Part shown: positions 19,103 to 26,431 of the stretch, in pieces
How positions within the stretch are numbered: position 1 is the first letter of the stretch
How the letters are laid out: each line of letters begins with the position of its first letter
From: Actinomyces urinae
Lineage (GTDB): Bacteria > Actinomycetota > Actinomycetes > Actinomycetales > Actinomycetaceae
Assembly (NCBI RefSeq): GCF_900119695.1
Contig: NZ_LT632547.1
Location: 1,456,893-1,520,892, forward strand
Reading direction: 5' to 3'
Length of the DNA: 64,000 bases
The notes under the pieces: model-generated
What the model was told of the DNA's origin: nothing
What the model saw: only the letters and a program-made list of their open reading frames with translations
Database searches by the model: none
Made by a program: the position numbers and the translations under genes

Positions 19103-20365
19103 ATGAACATCTTGCTGCTTGGATCCGGAGGCCGCGAACACGCGCTGGCGCTCGGACTCGCACGTAACAACACCTTGTTTATTGCTCCCGGAAATCCTGG
19201 TACTAGACGCGTTGGTAGCAACGTGTCGATAAACCCGAATGATCCGGCTGAAGTTACGAAGTGGGCAACCAGTAACGGCGTTGACCTTGTGGTGATCGGT
19301 CCAGAAGCGCCCCTCGTTGCGGGTGTGGCAGACGCGGTGCGAGCGACGGGCCTGCCTGTTTTTGGACCTTCGCAGGCGGCAGCGATGCTGGAAGGGTCCA
19401 AGGCATTTGCCAAAGATGTGATGGAAAGTGCAGGTGTTGATACTGCTGCATCGGTAGCATGCAAGACAATGAGCGAGGTCCAGGCCGCGCTGTCTCGCTT
19501 CGAGCCTCCGTACGTGGTGAAGAACGACGGGCTGGCAGCCGGCAAGGGAGTTATCGTCACTCCTGATATTGATGCTGCTCTAACGCACGCGCGAGGTTGC
19601 CTGGAAACACCCGGGGGAGCGCTACTGGTAGAAGAGTTCATGGACGGCCCCGAGGTGTCCCTATTTTGCGTGACTGACGGCAAGACGGTGGTGCCACTTT
19701 TGCCCGCACAGGATTTCAAACGCGCCCTCGACAATGATGAAGGTCCAAACACGGGTGGAATGGGAGCCTATTGCCCACTTCCATGGCTACCGGAAGGCTT
19801 TGCTGATGAGGTTGTCGCAAAGGTAGCGCAGCCGGTGGTTGACGAGATGGCTAGCAGAGGCACGCCTTTTGCAGGCCTGATGTATTGCGGCTTGGTGATT
19901 ACTAGCCGCGGCACACGCGTTATAGAGTTCAACGCGCGCTTTGGTGACCCTGAAACGCAGGTGGTGCTCTCCCTACTTGAAACGGATCTAGCTCAGCTAC
20001 TGTTTGCCGCTGCAACCGGCACTTTGGCTGACTTGGAACCACTGCGATGGAGTGGGGCCGCCGGGGTAGGCGTGGTTGTGAGCGCCGAAAACTATCCGGC
20101 AACGCCTGTGCTTGGCGATCTCGTAGAAGGAATAGAAGAGGTGGAATCGGATCTGAACACGCGCGTTTACATCGCGGGCGTAAGTGAGGGCGAGGACGGC
20201 CTTGTAACGAGTGGTGGCCGCGTGCTCATGGTCAGCGCCACGGACAATACGATCGCGCAGGCCCGCGAACGCGCGTACGAGGGAGTAGCTAAGATCTCGA
20301 TCCGAGGTTCACACCACCGCACCGACATTGCTGCTCGCGCCGAGCAGATCCGTATTCCCAGCTGA
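19103..20365 (+). CDS. purD: Phosphoribosylamine--glycine ligase
   Basis: Second step of purine synthesis: joins glycine to phosphoribosylamine with ATP (ATP-grasp fold). It has 420 aa. The opening LLLGSGGREHALAL, the ATP-grasp blocks PYVVKNDGLAAGKGV and LLVEEFMDGPEVSLF, and FNARFGDPETQ are intact. ATG 19103 has an AAGGGTGAAA site; a 33-codon extension upstream is rejected. It is followed after 34 bases by an unknown gene that overlaps purC. Confidence 0.96.
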   Translation: MNILLLGSGGREHALALGLARNNTLFIAPGNPGTRRVGSNVSINPNDPAEVTKWATSNGVDLVVIGPEAPLVAGVADAVRATGLPVFGPSQAAAMLEGSKAFAKDVMESAGVDTAASVACKTMSEVQAALSRFEPPYVVKNDGLAAGKGVIVTPDIDAALTHARGCLETPGGALLVEEFMDGPEVSLFCVTDGKTVVPLLPAQDFKRALDNDEGPNTGGMGAYCPLPWLPEGFADEVVAKVAQPVVDEMASRGTPFAGLMYCGLVITSRGTRVIEFNARFGDPETQVVLSLLETDLAQLLFAAATGTLADLEPLRWSGAAGVGVVVSAENYPATPVLGDLVEGIEEVESDLNTRVYIAGVSEGEDGLVTSGGRVLMVSATDNTIAQARERAYEGVAKISIRGSHHRTDIAARAEQIRIPS

Positions 20366-20399
20366 ACTTAGGTGCCAAAGCGTGTAGGCGGTAGGCTAA

Positions 20400-21419
20400 A
20401 TGAGTTCAGGGAAAGGCAGCGCCTTTATGACATGGAATGGCTCTGGTGAGCAGGGCGAAAATGCAGATAACGCTTCGCGTAGCTTAGATAGGTTGTTGCG
20501 CGAGACGCGGCGCCGGCTCTACGCGGCGGCAGCAAGTGCAGATGCCGAGGTGTTTGGGGAAGTCCAGGCGCTTCCAAACTCTGAGGTTGAGGCTATGGAG
20601 CGACGCTTGCGTGGAGGCCTGCGTTCGGCTGAGCTTGACCACCGCCGGGCAGTGGCTCGCCTTGCCAGCCCCGAAACCCCCTTGCCGTTTGCTGATGCGG
20701 CCTCGGAATTTGAATCTCCTGGCCGTATCAGTGGTCGGATTGGTACTCAGTATTCGCCAGAAGCGAGCGTGGATGAGGGGGAGCGTTCACAGCTAATGGG
20801 TGCGAGCCTTAGCAAGCTGGGGCTTTCCGAACTGGGGTTCACAAAGGGTTTGCCGGTGGGTGAACTGCCGCGTTTCAGTGTGAAACCGGGCCAGGCAGTG
20901 GTGGTGATTGGCCAAAATGGTCGGCCCGAGGATGCTCTGGACGTGGCAAGCCGCCTGGGTGCGCGCATGAGAGCCCCCTATGAGATTGTTTTGGCGGGTG
21001 CGCGAACGGTGAATCCCGGATCGGGACCGCGCGCTCGTTCGGCTGAGGAATTCGCGCAGATTCGTGAGGAAAATCCGGACGCGGTAGTAATCCTCTCGGT
21101 AGTTAATTCGTCCGTGGAATCGCATCAGCGCAACGCGGCTCGCATTATTTCGTCAACCGAGTTTGCTGCCGTGTGGGCGGTTGTAGATGTGCGATCCGAC
21201 ATGGCTAATGTGACGCGGGCGGTTAATGATCTGCCGGGCGAGGTTGAAGCTAGCATGATCGCTCTAACTCATGTTTGGGAGGCGGCAAAGCCCGGCCAGG
21301 TGCTCGAATGCGGAATCCCTGTGGGCCTAATAGATGGGGCTCCGGCGTCAACAGCATTGTGGTCGCTTGTTGCAGATGACGCGTATATTCGGATGGTTTC
21401 TAAGAACAAGGAGCAGTAG
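20400..21419 (+). CDS. Uncharacterised protein with degenerate SRP/FlhF-type GTPase-like domain, between purD and purC
   Basis: I do not recognise this 339-aa protein as a named family. Residues 1-110 are charged and Ala/Arg rich, probably helical (LDRLLRETRRRLYAAAASADAEVF). Residues 160-335 resemble an SRP-type GTPase without its catalytic motifs. VVVIGQNGRPEDALD stands where a P-loop with GKT is expected (170-180), and ALTHVWEAAKPGQVLECGIPVGLID stands where TKLD-type G4 and the closing motif are expected (288-312). Nucleotide binding is therefore doubtful. It starts 34 bases after purD with a weak ribosome site. ATG 20427, with GGGAAAGG upstream, is an alternative start. Its stop overlaps the purC GTG by one base, so expression is coupled to PurC. 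Confidence 0.7.
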   Translation: MSSGKGSAFMTWNGSGEQGENADNASRSLDRLLRETRRRLYAAAASADAEVFGEVQALPNSEVEAMERRLRGGLRSAELDHRRAVARLASPETPLPFADAASEFESPGRISGRIGTQYSPEASVDEGERSQLMGASLSKLGLSELGFTKGLPVGELPRFSVKPGQAVVVIGQNGRPEDALDVASRLGARMRAPYEIVLAGARTVNPGSGPRARSAEEFAQIREENPDAVVILSVVNSSVESHQRNAARIISSTEFAAVWAVVDVRSDMANVTRAVNDLPGEVEASMIALTHVWEAAKPGQVLECGIPVGLIDGAPASTALWSLVADDAYIRMVSKNKEQ

Positions 21420-22285
21420 TGCAAAACATCGCGGGATTCAAACACGTTTCGTCGGGAAAGGTTCGCGACCTTTACGTAAGTGAAGCCGATGAGAATCAGC
21501 TTCTTGTTGTTGCATCTGACCGCATTAGCGCTTATGACTACGTGCTGTCCACACCGATCCCGGACAAGGGCAAGATCTTAACGCAGCTTTCCGCATGGTG
21601 GTTTGAGCAGTTGGGCTTTGACAATCACATGATTTCTATGGACGTGCCGGCAGAGGTTGCTGGCCGTGGCATGCTCTGTGAGCGTCTGACCATGTTCCCT
21701 GTGGAGTGCGTTGCGCGCGGATACCTGACCGGCTCGGGTCTCGCTGAATATCGCGAAACTGGTGAAGTCACGGGGATTGTGCTTCCCGAAGGGCTTACCG
21801 AGGCCTCCAAACTCCCTTCGCCAATCTTCACTCCGGCCGCTAAGGCGGAACTTGGTGAGCATGACGAGAATGTTCCGTTTGAGCGGGTTGTGGAGATGGT
21901 TGGCGAGGACGTGGCGGCAGCGCTACGCGACGCCACGCTGATGATTTACTCGCGTGCAGCCGAGATTGCGGCGGAGCGTGGCATCATTTTGGCTGATACG
22001 AAGTTTGAGTTTGGTGCGCGTGAGGATGGCTCCCTGGTGCTTGCAGACGAGGTACTCACCCCGGATTCGTCCCGTTTTTGGCCGGCAGGCCAATGGGTGG
22101 AGGGCCGGGTGACTCCATCGTTTGATAAACAGTACGTGCGTGATTGGCTAACGTCCGAAGCTTCGGGTTGGGATCGCGCGAGCGGTGCGCAGCCTCCAGC
22201 ATTGCCAAGCGAAGTGGTGGAACGAACGCGTGAGCGTTACATCGAAGCATTTGAGTTGCTGACCGGCACCAAGTTCAACGAGTAG
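21419..22285 (+). CDS. purC: Phosphoribosylaminoimidazole-succinocarboxamide synthase (SAICAR synthetase)
   Basis: Joins aspartate to CAIR with ATP. It has 288 aa. Family blocks SGKVRDLYV, LVVASDRISAYDYVL, CVARGYLTGSGL and LADEVLTPDSSRFW are clear. The GTG start at 21419 overlaps the stop of the preceding gene and has AAGGAG upstream. It is followed by a strong terminator, so purS-purQ have a separate promoter. Confidence 0.96.
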   Translation: MQNIAGFKHVSSGKVRDLYVSEADENQLLVVASDRISAYDYVLSTPIPDKGKILTQLSAWWFEQLGFDNHMISMDVPAEVAGRGMLCERLTMFPVECVARGYLTGSGLAEYRETGEVTGIVLPEGLTEASKLPSPIFTPAAKAELGEHDENVPFERVVEMVGEDVAAALRDATLMIYSRAAEIAAERGIILADTKFEFGAREDGSLVLADEVLTPDSSRFWPAGQWVEGRVTPSFDKQYVRDWLTSEASGWDRASGAQPPALPSEVVERTRERYIEAFELLTGTKFNE

Positions 22286-22302
22286 AGCTCCCAAGAACAA
22301 AG

Positions 22303-22344
22303 AAGTGGCTCCGTGGGCCTTCTAGGCGGCGGAGCCACTTTTTA
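22303..22344 (+). terminator. Terminator after purC
   Basis: Eleven-pair stem (AAGTGGCTCCG with CGGAGCCACTT) followed by TTTTTA, 17 bases after the purC stop. Confidence 0.88.
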
Positions 22345-22434
22345 TTCTAATTACTAGATTTTGCCGCAAAACCTGGCCGCTTCAAAATAGCGTCCAAATA
22401 CCGCCCGCCCCCTGTTTTTCAAGGGCGGCGCTTG

Positions 22435-22469
22435 TAGCATTAATTTGTAAGTCAACCGCTTCGACTTAC
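22435..22469 (+). promoter_or_regulatory. purSQ -10 element and 5' hairpin
   Basis: TAGCAT at 22435-22440 is a likely -10 hexamer. GTAAGTC at 22447 pairs perfectly with GACTTAC ending at 22469, so a transcript starting about 7 bases after the -10 would begin with a 7-pair hairpin, 18 bases before purS. Confidence 0.4.
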
Positions 22470-22487
22470 GTCGGGAAGGAAGAAGTG

Positions 22488-22745
22488 ATGGGACGCATCA
22501 AAGTCGAAATTCTGCCAAAATTCGAGATTCTGGATCGTCAGGGTAAGGCCGTGATTGCCGCGCTTGCGCGCGTCGATGTCACGGCCTTTAAATCTGTCCG
22601 TCAGGGGAAGACGTTCTACCTTGAAACTGAAGGCCCTGTTACCGAAGCTGATCTGGAAGTTGCACGTGAAGTTGCAACTTCTGTTTTGTCTAATCCAAAT
22701 ATTGAGGACGTCGTGAGCGTTGAGGCGTTGGAGGACGAGCGGTGA
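22488..22745 (+). CDS. purS: Phosphoribosylformylglycinamidine synthase subunit PurS
   Basis: Small structural subunit of the PurLQS FGAM synthase, 85 aa, normal size. It begins MGRIKVEILPKFEILD and has the family fold signature (VRQGKTFYLET, NPNIEDV). PurS holds PurQ and PurL together. ATG 22488 is preferred over GTG 22485, with GGAAGGAAG upstream. Its stop overlaps the purQ GTG by 4 bases. Confidence 0.94.
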   Translation: MGRIKVEILPKFEILDRQGKAVIAALARVDVTAFKSVRQGKTFYLETEGPVTEADLEVAREVATSVLSNPNIEDVVSVEALEDER

Positions 22746-23419
22746 AGGTTGGTGTTGTAACTTTCCCGGGCACGCTCGACTCGGCGGCCACAATTCGTGC
22801 CGTTGAGCTTGCGGGCGGGCAGCCGGTAGCTCTTTGGCATGAGGATAGCGACCTGCACGGCGTGGACGCCGTGATTTTGCCGGGCGGCGCAACTTATGGA
22901 GATTACGTTCGTCCCGGTGGCCTCGCCACGCTATCACCCATCATGACCGCGATTGCGGCGGCCGCCGAGCAGGGGCTACCCGTCCTCGGTATTGGAAATG
23001 GGTTCCAAATTCTTTGCGAATCGGGCATTTTGCCGGGCGGTTTTGTAAGGAATGAGGACGGCCGTTACATCTGCCGCGATGAGTCGTTCAAGGTAAACGC
23101 AGATTCCGCGTGGACGTCCAAGTATGAGCAGGGCGAGGAAATTAGGCTTCCGCTACGCACAGCGACGGCTCTTTACGTTGCTTCTGATGAGGCTCTCAAA
23201 GAGCTGGAAGAGAAGAACTTGGTTGTGCTCCGTTTTGCCCACAATCCAACTGGTTCTGCCGCTGATATTGCGGGTATTCGCAGCGAGGCGGGGAATGTGG
23301 TTGGTGTAATCGCAAGCCCTGAGAACGCGGTTGAGGCCGGTTTCGGTCCAGAAACTGAGGCCGGACCGGCGGCCGGCACGGATGGATTACGGATTTTCAC
23401 CTCGATTATCGCTAAGTAG
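22742..23419 (+). CDS. purQ: Phosphoribosylformylglycinamidine synthase subunit PurQ, glutaminase triad degenerate
   Basis: Class I glutamine amidotransferase subunit of FGAM synthase, 225 aa, normal length and intact frame. In the family the nucleophile is Cys in a GICNG motif and the partner His and Glu lie in a PHPE motif. Here residues 83-89 read GIGNGFQ, with Gly85 (codon GGA) at the cysteine position, and residues 191-195 read ASPEN, with Ser192 at the His position and Glu194 kept. The nearby ILPGGATYGDY is only slightly altered, and PurS/PurL-interacting parts look conserved. The fold is kept but glutamine hydrolysis should not work by the known mechanism. Possible roles are a scaffold for ammonia-dependent PurL or a protein served by another glutaminase. 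A sequencing error cannot explain both changes. Confidence 0.88.
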   Translation: MKVGVVTFPGTLDSAATIRAVELAGGQPVALWHEDSDLHGVDAVILPGGATYGDYVRPGGLATLSPIMTAIAAAAEQGLPVLGIGNGFQILCESGILPGGFVRNEDGRYICRDESFKVNADSAWTSKYEQGEEIRLPLRTATALYVASDEALKELEEKNLVVLRFAHNPTGSAADIAGIRSEAGNVVGVIASPENAVEAGFGPETEAGPAAGTDGLRIFTSIIAK

Positions 23420-23741
23420 CCCAATCTCAAAGAGTTACACGCGAGGGATTCAAGTCGAGAAGATTTTGCTTCTGTAAGGCTGTGAAAAACTCGCTTCCTT
23501 AACAACTTCAAACCCTGGTTATCCACAGGTTCGTGGAAACCTTGAAAATTCAATACACAGATGTGGACAACTTGGTGGATAACCTGTGGATCAACGCGGT
23601 GAACGCATGTTAACCCATAGAAAATTCGCCGGAAAATAACAGCAAGCACGTTAAACAGTGGTAGATGTCACGAGGCGTGTTTTGTTTGTACACATGTGTA
23701 ATAGGCAAGACGGAATGGCAATGGTGAACAAGGAAGAGAAT
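23420..23741. other. 322-base gap between purQ and purL containing a DnaA-box cluster
   Basis: No convincing gene. The central part (23519-23593) holds four DnaA-box-like nonamers. The rest shows no clear terminator after purQ, and the last 100 bases lead to the purL ribosome site. An in-frame extension of purL starts at 23658 but lacks a ribosome site. Confidence 0.6.
23519..23593. promoter_or_regulatory. Cluster of four DnaA boxes
   Basis: A perfect TTATCCACA lies at 23519-23527 on plus. On minus there are TTGTCCACA (23562-23570), TTATCCACC (23574-23582) and TGATCCACA (23585-23593). The three minus boxes are in the same orientation with starts 12 and 11 bases apart, about one helical turn, the arrangement expected for cooperative DnaA binding. 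No dnaA or dnaN gene is near, so this is not an obvious oriC. It may titrate DnaA, regulate purL, or control replication timing. Confidence 0.6.
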
Positions 23742-26195
23742 ATGGGCGCGCAGACCATCTCTAACGTCATTTTTGAAAATCCCTGCCCAAGTGGGGTGCC
23801 AGACACGGTTGAGAACGCGAAAGCGACTCCTAACGAGGAAATGCCGTGGCACTCGCTTGGTCTTAAAGAAGATGAGTACAACAAGATCGTCGAGCTGCTT
23901 GGGCGCCGCCCCACGATCGCGGAGCTCTCCATGTATTCGGTTATGTGGTCTGAACACTGCTCCTACAAGTCCTCAAAAAAGCATTTGAAAGAACAGTTTG
24001 GTTCAAAAACCACCGAGGAGATGGGCAAGAACCTCCTGGTCGGTATTGGTCAGAACGCTGGCGTTGTTGATGTTGGCGACGGCTGGGCTGTCACATTCAA
24101 GGTTGAGTCTCACAACCACCCGTCTTACGTTGAGCCCTACGAAGGCGCGGCAACGGGTATCGGCGGCTGTGTTCGAGACATTATTTCTATGGGTGCCCGC
24201 CCGATCGCGGTTATGGATGGTCTGAATGTTGGCGATCCTAACCACCCCGACACCGCTCGCGTGGTTCGCGGCGCGGTTGACGGCCTGGCCGGTTATGGCA
24301 ACGTTCTGGGTGTTCCCGCCATTGGCGGTGAGACCACGTTTGACTCCTCCTACCAGGGCAATCCGCTTGTAAATGCGGTTTGCGCCGGAGCTGTACGCCA
24401 CGAGCATGTGCGCCTCGCCGACGCTAAAACGCCGGGCAACATGGTGGTCCTCTTCGGCGCGCGCACGGGTGGAGACGGCATTGGCGGCGCGTCGATCCTC
24501 GCCTCCGAATCATTTGAGGATGATGAGTCGATCGCACGCCCCACGGTGCAAGTTGGCGACCCGTACATGGAAAAGCAGATCATCGAATGTTTGATGGAAC
24601 TGTTCGAAGAAGGCGTAATTGAAGCTATCCAGGACCTTGGTGCGGCGGGAGTTTCCTGCGCCACCTCGGAACTGTCTTCAAACGGCGGCACGGGCATGCA
24701 CATTCACCTTGAGAACGTGCTGCTACGTGACCCCACGCTGACGGCCGGCGAAATCCTCATGTCTGAATCGCAAGAGCGCATGATGGCAACCGTTGCCCCG
24801 GAAAACATGGATGAGTTTTGGCGTATCGCAACCAAGTGGGGAGTGGAAGGCTCGGTGATCGGTGAGGTAACCGATACGGGGCGCCTCATTATCGACCACT
24901 TCGGACATCGAATTGTTGATGTGGATCCCAAGACGGTCGCCCACGACAGCCCGGTTTATGATCGCCCATACGCCAGGCCAAAGTGGCAGGATGCGCTGCA
25001 GGCAGACACGTCTGAAAAGCTTGCTCGCCCGGCGTCGGGTGAGGAAATCGCCGAGCAAATCAAGACGATCATCACTTGTGCTAACGGCGCTTCGAAGAAG
25101 TGGATGACGGATCAGTTTGACCATTACACGCTGGGTAACACCGCGATGGCGGCTCCCGATGACGCGGGTGTTGTGCGGGTGGATGCAAGCACGGATCGCG
25201 GTATCGCAATGGCGATCGATTCCAATGGTTGGTTCACGAAGCTCGACCCGTACGAGGGGGCGAAGCTCGCACTTGCAGCCGCTTACCGCAACGTGGCGGC
25301 TGTGGGAGCGAACCCGATCGCAATCTCGGACGGCTTAAACTTCGGTAATCCGGAGGACCCGGATGCGATGTGGCAACTCGTGCAGGCCATGACCGGCCTG
25401 GCCGATGGATGCAAGCAAATGAGCATTCCGGTAACCGGCGGTAACGTGTCGCTATACAACTCTTCTGGCACGCAGATGAGTCAGCCGGACTCATCGATCA
25501 ACCCCACGCCAATGGTTGTCATGCTGGGTGTAATCGACGACGTGAAGCGCGCTCGCCCGTCCGGCTGGTTCGAGCAGGGCATGGCAATCTACCTGCTGGG
25601 CGATACTGCGGAAGAGCTGGATGCTTCGGCTTGGGCACGCGACGTGCACGGCCACTTCGGCGGTCTGCCTCCGAAGGTGGACCTGGACGCAGAAATGGCG
25701 CTTGGGCGCGTAATCCAGGCCCTGGTAAACACTGACGGCCCGGACGGCCAGCCTCTGATCCACGCCGCGCATGACGTGGCTGAAGGCGGCCTTGCGCAGG
25801 CGTTGATCGAGATGGCAACGCGCCGCGGAATCGGTGCCAGCATCGACCTGTCCGCGTACGTGAAGTCGCAGAAGATCAGCGACTTTGTAGCGCTGTTCTC
25901 CGAGTCCACTGGTCGCACGGTTGTTGCGCTTCCCGAGGGTGCAGTTCCGGCCCTTACCGCCGCGACGGAGGCTGAAGGCGTCAGTTGCACGCGCATCGGT
26001 ATTTCGGGCGGCACACTGCTCACCATCGCTGGCTTTGACCAGCTGGGAGATGCGGGTGGTTTTGACGCGCAGGTGCTCGCCGAGGTTTCAGGTGAGGATA
26101 TTCCGGATGGTGTTGGTCAATCCGGCCCGATCGTGTTCCGGGTGCGTGAACTTGCTGAGCAGATGGGCGCGGTGATTCCGGACCTGTTTGCCTAA
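23742..26195 (+). CDS. purL: Phosphoribosylformylglycinamidine synthase subunit PurL
   Basis: ATP-dependent synthetase subunit that makes FGAM from FGAR and ammonia, normally channelled from PurQ. It has 817 aa, slightly longer than many small-type PurL proteins. It shows MWSEHCSYKSSKKHL, the ATP/Mg site HNHPSYVEPYEGAATGIGG, and the second-half repeat GVIGANPIA-like VGANPIAISDGLNFGNP. ATG 23742 is chosen for AAGGAAGAG just upstream; in-frame starts at 23715 and 23658 are less supported. Unlike PurQ, its motifs look intact, so an ammonia-driven reaction remains possible. Confidence 0.94.
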   Translation: MGAQTISNVIFENPCPSGVPDTVENAKATPNEEMPWHSLGLKEDEYNKIVELLGRRPTIAELSMYSVMWSEHCSYKSSKKHLKEQFGSKTTEEMGKNLLVGIGQNAGVVDVGDGWAVTFKVESHNHPSYVEPYEGAATGIGGCVRDIISMGARPIAVMDGLNVGDPNHPDTARVVRGAVDGLAGYGNVLGVPAIGGETTFDSSYQGNPLVNAVCAGAVRHEHVRLADAKTPGNMVVLFGARTGGDGIGGASILASESFEDDESIARPTVQVGDPYMEKQIIECLMELFEEGVIEAIQDLGAAGVSCATSELSSNGGTGMHIHLENVLLRDPTLTAGEILMSESQERMMATVAPENMDEFWRIATKWGVEGSVIGEVTDTGRLIIDHFGHRIVDVDPKTVAHDSPVYDRPYARPKWQDALQADTSEKLARPASGEEIAEQIKTIITCANGASKKWMTDQFDHYTLGNTAMAAPDDAGVVRVDASTDRGIAMAIDSNGWFTKLDPYEGAKLALAAAYRNVAAVGANPIAISDGLNFGNPEDPDAMWQLVQAMTGLADGCKQMSIPVTGGNVSLYNSSGTQMSQPDSSINPTPMVVMLGVIDDVKRARPSGWFEQGMAIYLLGDTAEELDASAWARDVHGHFGGLPPKVDLDAEMALGRVIQALVNTDGPDGQPLIHAAHDVAEGGLAQALIEMATRRGIGASIDLSAYVKSQKISDFVALFSESTGRTVVALPEGAVPALTAATEAEGVSCTRIGISGGTLLTIAGFDQLGDAGGFDAQVLAEVSGEDIPDGVGQSGPIVFRVRELAEQMGAVIPDLFA

Positions 26196-26213
26196 CCGGT
26201 TGAACCTATAAGA

Positions 26214-26247
26214 GAGGGGGTCTGTGGCTTTTGCCGCAGGCCCCCTT
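26214..26247 (+). terminator. Terminator after purL
   Basis: Stem GGGGGTCTGTGGC with GCCGCAGGCCCCC (two G-U pairs), loop TTTT, 20 bases after the purL stop; only TT follows. Confidence 0.75.
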
Positions 26248-26419
26248 AGGTCGACCGGTTCCGCAGAACTAAGCTGACAACTTTTCTTCGCGGCGGCCCG
26301 AACCTAACTTCCAGTATTTATGACTGCGGGGCCGAGTGCAAAATTTTTCGCTCGATAAGTGCGTTCGTGCGCAGTACAGGAGCGACACGAGTAACGATTC
26401 TTCTGTCCGTGCTGGGCGC

Positions 26420-26425
26420 TACTAT
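26420..26425 (+). promoter_or_regulatory. -10 element TACTAT, leaderless start of the HerA-like gene
   Basis: TACTAT ends 6 bases before ATG 26432 and there is no Shine-Dalgarno sequence, so the mRNA should begin at or near the start codon. Confidence 0.55.
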
Positions 26426-26431
26426 GAACGC

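Noticed and set aside
18748-19752. 334-codon open frame on minus across pckG and purD
   Set aside because: It crosses two well-defined genes and a terminator and has no ribosome site or recognisable domain.
22742-23419. purQ as a pseudogene or sequencing artefact
   Set aside because: No frameshift or stop, normal length, correct overlap with purS, and two independent active-site changes with the rest conserved. Cys92 lies too far from the nucleophile elbow to be an obvious substitute.
23519-23593. Chromosomal replication origin
   Set aside because: DnaA boxes are present but dnaA, dnaN, recF, rpmH and gyrB are absent and no strong AT-rich unwinding region is seen; purine genes surround it.
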